Positions 60,450 through 64,000 of a DNA stretch of 64,000 bases are shown here, piece after piece (within the stretch, counting starts at the first letter, position 1; every line of letters starts with the position of its first letter). The notes under the pieces are model-generated. The model was not told the origin of the DNA. It was given only the letters and a program-made list of their open reading frames with translations, and made no database searches. The DNA is from CAIYYO01 sp049299895. GTDB taxonomy: Archaea; Altiarchaeota; Altiarchaeia; IMC4; QMZM01. The DNA lies in contig JBAQYF010000023.1 in assembly GCA_049299895.1 (NCBI GenBank), forward strand, positions 1 through 64,000, written 5' to 3'. The position numbers were made by a program, and so were the translations under genes.

Positions 60450-60556
60450 TTTGCACCATTATCTTTTTGTTTCTTTGCGTTATTAATCTTTTCTATCTGC
60501 TCCTTTATTCCCTGGTGTAGGTTATTTATCCTTTTCACGAGTTGCTGTGGATCCAT
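60446..60556 (-). CDS. 36-aa helical peptide upstream of YwgA-like gene
   Basis: MDPQQLVKRINNLHQGIKEQ and IEKINNAKKQKDNGAK form one charged amphipathic helix. A GGAGA ribosome site precedes the ATG, and its stop overlaps the next start (ATGA), so it is probably translated. Could be a small partner of the following protein. Confidence 0.5.
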   Translation of the reverse strand: MDPQQLVKRINNLHQGIKEQIEKINNAKKQKDNGAK

Positions 60557-60587
60557 TTTCTCTCCTCTTTCCCTTGAGGACACATAT

Positions 60588-60755
60588 TCAGGGTAGAACT
60601 CTAGACTCGAAGAATTCTTCTTTGCTTATGCCTGCATCTCTCATTATTTTTCTGAGCGGCCCTATGCCCAGGTCTTAGCCTTTGTGGTATGGGACGACCG
60701 TGGTCCGGCCGTCATATCCATAGTTCTCGAATGGATGAACCAGTAAGATTACGGG
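60588..60755 (-). pseudogene. hicA pseudogene with in-frame stop
   Basis: Reads VHPFENYGYDGRTTVVPYHK-G-stop-DLGIGPLRKIMRDAGISKE, close to the 58018 HicA (TTVVPFHKGEDLGIGLLRKI). The Glu codon has become TAA at 60675-60677 and the 5' third with the catalytic His is missing. A decayed fourth HicA. Confidence 0.75.
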
Positions 60756-60857
60756 AAGAGATTTGATTACAGTTGATTTGTCTGCTTCTTGTGAGCTTTC
60801 TAGGCTGGTTGAAGTATTAATACCCCTTTTTTCCATTATCTAAACACGCCCGGAAAA

Positions 60858-61667
60858 ATGAAAACCCATTTAGACGCAGGAAAACAAAAAAAGCTTTTGG
60901 AATCGATTATACAGAGGAGCGCAGTCGCTACGTTCGTACTTGACGCAAACCACAAGGTCTTATACTGGAATGAAGCATGCGAAGAGCTGACTGGGGTGAA
61001 GGCGCAGGATGTCGTGGGCACGGACGATCACTGGAAGGCTTTCTATCTTCTTCGTCGGCCGTGCGTCGCGGACATAGCTCTTTACGGTCTGTCGGAGGAC
61101 TTCAGCAAGCTCTACAAGACGCCCTCCAAGTCTCTGCTGTCAAAAGAGGGCCTCCATGCCGAGGACTGGTTCCTTAACCTGAACGGGAAAGACCGATACG
61201 TGATATTCGACGCTGCGCCCGTATACGACGAGACGGGCGAGATAGTAGCCGCCGTCGAGACCCTGCAGGACATAACCGCACTCAAGCGCTCGGAGGAAGC
61301 GCTAAGCGACCACGACAGATCGATGACTGCGGCCTTCAACGCGCTTCCCGCTCCCGCAGCCATCATATCCATAGACGACAGGACATATCTTGAGGTCAAC
61401 AGGTCCTGGGAAACGCTCACAGGTTACTCCCGCAAAGAACTCGTAGGAAAAACTGTCTTACGGCCCTCCCTTTGGTCCGACGCCCTGGAGCCCGGAAAGC
61501 TCATAGAAAAAGCTATCAGCGCGGGCGGGTTCAGGAATGTCGGGGCAGGGATCGATCCGAAGAACGGGGAAACGAGGACCTGGCTGATATCGGCGGAACT
61601 CCTCGAATACGCCGGGCGCCTCTGCGTCATATTCTCAGGGCAGGACATAGGCGCAGGGACGAAGTGA
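60858..61667 (+). CDS. double PAS-domain protein
   Basis: 269 residues. PAS 1 (about 13-140) contains FVLDANHKVLYWNEACEELT and a C-terminal PAC; PAS 2 (about 150-265) contains AIISIDDRTYLEVNRSWETL and TGYSRKELVGKTVL. No kinase, GGDEF or HTH follows, so it senses a ligand or redox state and acts through a partner. No membrane helix. Confidence 0.85.
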   Translation: MKTHLDAGKQKKLLESIIQRSAVATFVLDANHKVLYWNEACEELTGVKAQDVVGTDDHWKAFYLLRRPCVADIALYGLSEDFSKLYKTPSKSLLSKEGLHAEDWFLNLNGKDRYVIFDAAPVYDETGEIVAAVETLQDITALKRSEEALSDHDRSMTAAFNALPAPAAIISIDDRTYLEVNRSWETLTGYSRKELVGKTVLRPSLWSDALEPGKLIEKAISAGGFRNVGAGIDPKNGETRTWLISAELLEYAGRLCVIFSGQDIGAGTK

Positions 61668-61900
61668 GTTGAAATGACCGGAATGACAAATCCACTGTTT
61701 ATGAACATGATAAAATAATCCGGGCGAACGCAACTCCTGCTTGCCGTAACGCTTCCGCCTCCCGGAGACTGCGCCTGCCGGGATCGCCTACTCTTTCATG
61801 ATGCCTTCGGTCTACTTTAGGTACTCCGGCCGATTATCCGCGTGGTATGTTGTGTTCTGTCCCTCTTTTCCGCGTTTCTTGATCTGTCCTTTATTCGGAG

Positions 61901-62152
61901 TCAGAACCCCAGCCCAAGGAAGTGCATCAGCACAACCAGTATCACTCCCGGTATCCCTGCGAGTGCGACGACGAGTATCGACAGCCAGTTTATAGGTATC
62001 CCGAGGCCGAAGAACTGGTTCAGGGCCCAGAATGCTATGATCCCGATTATGGAATTCACCGCAAGCTGTGTTGCATTCTCAAGGATCTTCCATAGGACGT
62101 AGATTATTATAACCGCCACGATCAGTGTCAGGATCTCTGCTATTAGAGTCAT
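61901..62152 (-). CDS. BofA-like small membrane protein
   Basis: 83 residues, two to three helices. NSIIGIIAFWALNQFFGLGI followed by PINWLSILVVALAGIPGVI matches the SigmaK-processing BofA-like family, also found in archaea. In bacteria it holds a membrane protease; the archaeal role is unknown. Confidence 0.8.
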   Translation of the reverse strand: MTLIAEILTLIVAVIIIYVLWKILENATQLAVNSIIGIIAFWALNQFFGLGIPINWLSILVVALAGIPGVILVVLMHFLGLGF

Positions 62153-62174
62153 TTTTACACCTCTTTTATTGTCG

Positions 62175-62693
62175 TTACCTCCATCCCGGCGTTACCGTAC
62201 TCGATGCAATAAAGAACGCGCTGAAAAACAGAACTGCCAGGAGGAACGCTATTATCGCGGGCAATAGGACTACTATGATTGCTTTCCCCATCGAGATCTC
62301 CTGCGCATCCCTTGTCGCGTAGATAGCGCAGATGAAACTCCATATTCCGCCGACGATGCTTCCCAGTATTGGGACGATGCCGAGTGCCATCGGCGCCTGG
62401 GCGTATCCGAGGGCTGCAAGATAGCCCGTGTAGGTCGATTTCCCGCCGAGGAGCTTTGCGAAGATGTGCAGTATGCCTCCTCCTATAAGCCATCCGATGG
62501 GCATTCCTATCAGTATCCCGATCAGGGCAAACCCCAGGGAGCCTATTATGCTCCATATGCCGCCTATTATGCCTGCGCACAGGAGCACTATCAGCCCCTC
62601 TTTGAACCCGTCCTTGTCGTCTCTTATCTCTTTGTAGATCTTACCGTCGAGCTTTACAGCCCTTTCGATCCTTTTATAGTTTAGCATTGCCAT
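62175..62693 (-). CDS. Yip1-domain membrane protein
   Basis: 172 residues. A cytosolic start (RAVKLDGKIYKEIRDDKDGF) leads to about five helices with GGILHIFAKLLGGKSTYTGY and YAQAPMALGIVP, typical of Yip1. The C-terminus is a further helix. Role in archaea unknown. 22 bp before the BofA-like gene on the same strand. Confidence 0.85.
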   Translation of the reverse strand: MAMLNYKRIERAVKLDGKIYKEIRDDKDGFKEGLIVLLCAGIIGGIWSIIGSLGFALIGILIGMPIGWLIGGGILHIFAKLLGGKSTYTGYLAALGYAQAPMALGIVPILGSIVGGIWSFICAIYATRDAQEISMGKAIIVVLLPAIIAFLLAVLFFSAFFIASSTVTPGWR

Positions 62694-62729
62694 TTTTTTA
62701 CCTCGTTAAATGATCAGTATCCTCAAGCA

Positions 62730-62906
62730 TTATTTTTTCTTTGCATTCTTCTCTTCGGAGAACTCGCGCAAGCCCATGATATTTCCCTCCGGGTCCATGA
62801 AGACCGCATAGGATCCCCATTCGCCCATTGAGGTCTTCTCTGTTACGTTCTCTCCTCCGTTCTTCTTTATCTCCGCGGGGAACTCAAAATACACAACCGG
62901 ATGAGC
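62730..62906 (-). CDS. internally shortened VOC (glyoxalase-like) protein
   Basis: 58 residues from the ATG at 62906. MAHPVVYFEFPAEI is the first strand of VOC proteins and GEWGSYAVFMDPEGNIMGLR the last strands with the metal-ligand Glu region. The middle ~55 residues of a normal module (~115) are missing, and the joined frame is open. Either a small derivative or a deletion pseudogene. Confidence 0.6.
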   Translation of the reverse strand, partial: AHPVVYFEFPAEIKKNGGENVTEKTSMGEWGSYAVFMDPEGNIMGLREFSEEKNAKKK

Positions 62907-62963
62907 CATAGGAACCATCCAGGGAGGTATTTAGGAAAACAAAGAATAAAACACGCCCTCCCC

Positions 62964-63962
62964 TTAGTAGACGCTGTTCTTCAGGCTGCCGGCTGCATAG
63001 GCAGCAATATTTGCGGCAGTCTCTTCCAGGATACGCTCGAGCGCCTCCTGGCTGTAGAAAGCGATATGCGGCGTGTATACGACGTTGTCTTTTCCCAGGA
63101 GGATGTGCTCTTTTACTATCTCCCCCAATGCCTCCACTTTCTTCGGATCGTATAGAAGCTGCTTTTCCTCCTTTATCAGGTCTTCGCCTTCTATCACGTC
63201 CAGGCCCGCCCCGGAGAGGATGCCCTTGTCAAGGGCCTCTATCAGTGCCGCAGTATCCACTATCGCGCCCCTCGATGTGTTTATCAGGAGCGCTCCCTTT
63301 TTTGTCTTGACCAGACTGTCGCGGTTTATCAGGTGATGCGTGTATTTGTTGTATGGAACGTGCAACGTGATTATGTCCGAATGCGACAGTAGTTCATCCA
63401 TTGAGGCATAATCGAAGCCCAGTACCTCGGAGAGAAAAGTATCGGGTTTGGTATCAAAGGCCAGGACATTCATGCCGAAGGCCTTTGCTATCCTGATCAC
63501 GTGCAGGCCGATCTTTCCTGCGCCCACGACGCCCAAAGTCCTGCCCTTGAGGTCGAAACCTTTCAGCCCCTCGATCGAGTGGTCGTGGACCAGGGACCGC
63601 ATATAAGCCTTGTGCACGTTCCTAGAGAGGGACAGGATGAGAGCGAACGTATGCTCCGCGACGGTATTCTCGCCGTACGCCGGCACGTTGCAGACCGCTA
63701 TCCTGCTTTCCTTGCACGCGGCAAGATCGATGTGATCAAAGCCCGTGGACCTTGTCACTATCAGTCTTGCTTTGGGCAGGAGGGACAGAAGATCGCGGTC
63801 TATCTTTGAATAGATGAATATGGACAGTGCCTCGGCATCGGCTGCTTCTTTTACATTCTCTCTTGTAAGGGGTTCGCTGTGGAATGACAGCTCGTGGCCC
63901 GGCAGTTCCTTTTTGAGGAATTCCTCCTCCCAACCCTTTATCTCATAAAATGCGACCTTCAT
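62964..63962 (-). CDS. D-2-hydroxyacid dehydrogenase (D-LDH-like)
   Basis: 332 residues. TRSTGFDHIDLAACKESRIA, VPAYGENTVAEHTFALIL, the NAD loop GRTLGVVGAGKIGLHVIRIA, and catalytic residues: Arg in INTSRGAIVD, Glu in DVIEGEDL, His in VYTPHIAFYS. It interconverts 2-keto acids and D-hydroxy acids, with D-lactate the best guess. Complete within the window. Confidence 0.94.
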   Translation of the reverse strand: MKVAFYEIKGWEEEFLKKELPGHELSFHSEPLTRENVKEAADAEALSIFIYSKIDRDLLSLLPKARLIVTRSTGFDHIDLAACKESRIAVCNVPAYGENTVAEHTFALILSLSRNVHKAYMRSLVHDHSIEGLKGFDLKGRTLGVVGAGKIGLHVIRIAKAFGMNVLAFDTKPDTFLSEVLGFDYASMDELLSHSDIITLHVPYNKYTHHLINRDSLVKTKKGALLINTSRGAIVDTAALIEALDKGILSGAGLDVIEGEDLIKEEKQLLYDPKKVEALGEIVKEHILLGKDNVVYTPHIAFYSQEALERILEETAANIAAYAAGSLKNSVY

Positions 63963-64000
63963 TTTACCGCTATGGTGTAATTACATTCTATCGACGCTAC

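Overview
The window reads as chromosomal DNA of an archaeon. It carries an archaeal ribosomal cluster (L7Ae, S28e, L24e, Ndk, S19e, PDCD5-like), the RNase P subunit Rpp30, diphthamide ligase Dph6, 2-phosphosulfolactate phosphatase ComB, an archaeal-type valyl-tRNA synthetase, and TATA boxes about 25-30 nt ahead of start codons. Many surface proteins with Thr- or Pro/Ser-rich linkers and Cys-rich ectodomains, small genes and bacterial-type acquisitions (UvrB/UvrC, ThyX, PurE, DapB) suggest a DPANN-type lineage (Diapherotrites/Micrarchaeota/Woesearchaeota-like). That placement is inference; no rRNA gene is present.

Region 1-6.1 kb is accessory DNA. It holds a winged-helix gene behind a palindromic operator, an AlbA_2 regulator, a secreted toxin-like protein with two related small proteins (candidate immunity proteins), a HicBA pair and a DUF433 antitoxin. 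Three folded repeats of 85-91 bp (1897-1987, 4691-4886 minus a 111-bp insertion, 5468-5554) sit between these units. They have the imperfect-palindrome layout of integron attC sites, so the region looks like a small gene-cassette array without a visible integrase. One site is interrupted by a 107-bp MITE-like element with a 4-bp target duplication.

Region 6.1-19 kb is mostly housekeeping: oxidoreductase plus flavodoxin, ComB, RNase D, a thyX-folP-msrB operon facing uvrC, and a primase-polymerase-like gene ahead of uvrB. Region 19-30.4 kb encodes envelope proteins: two pairs of paralogous Cys-rich anchored proteins and a translationally coupled operon of two roughly 970-residue HEFCH metallopeptidases plus a small PH-like protein. 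Region 30.4-36 kb has a P-type ATPase, a DGC-domain protein, a 52-residue Cys-rich protein and valS. An AT-rich island (36.2-38.2 kb) carries two unrecognised genes, one with an HELIH zincin motif, under their own promoter. Region 38.2-46.9 kb holds ion transport (Kef-type antiporter, CBS protein, CaCA exchanger), redox proteins, dph6, and the divergent purE/dapB pair separated by 19 bp. Region 47-55.5 kb holds two Cys-rich proteins built around a T4SS-pilin (VirB2/TrbC-like) two-helix core, an M16 peptidase, an MBL-fold hydrolase, a phosphoesterase and an anchored amidotransferase-like protein. Region 55.7-57.9 kb is the ribosomal cluster. Region 57.9-60.8 kb is a second toxin-antitoxin island with two HicAB loci, a HicA pseudogene and a frameshifted ASCH gene. 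Region 60.8-64 kb has a PAS protein, BofA-like and Yip1-like membrane proteins, an internally shortened VOC protein and a D-2-hydroxyacid dehydrogenase.
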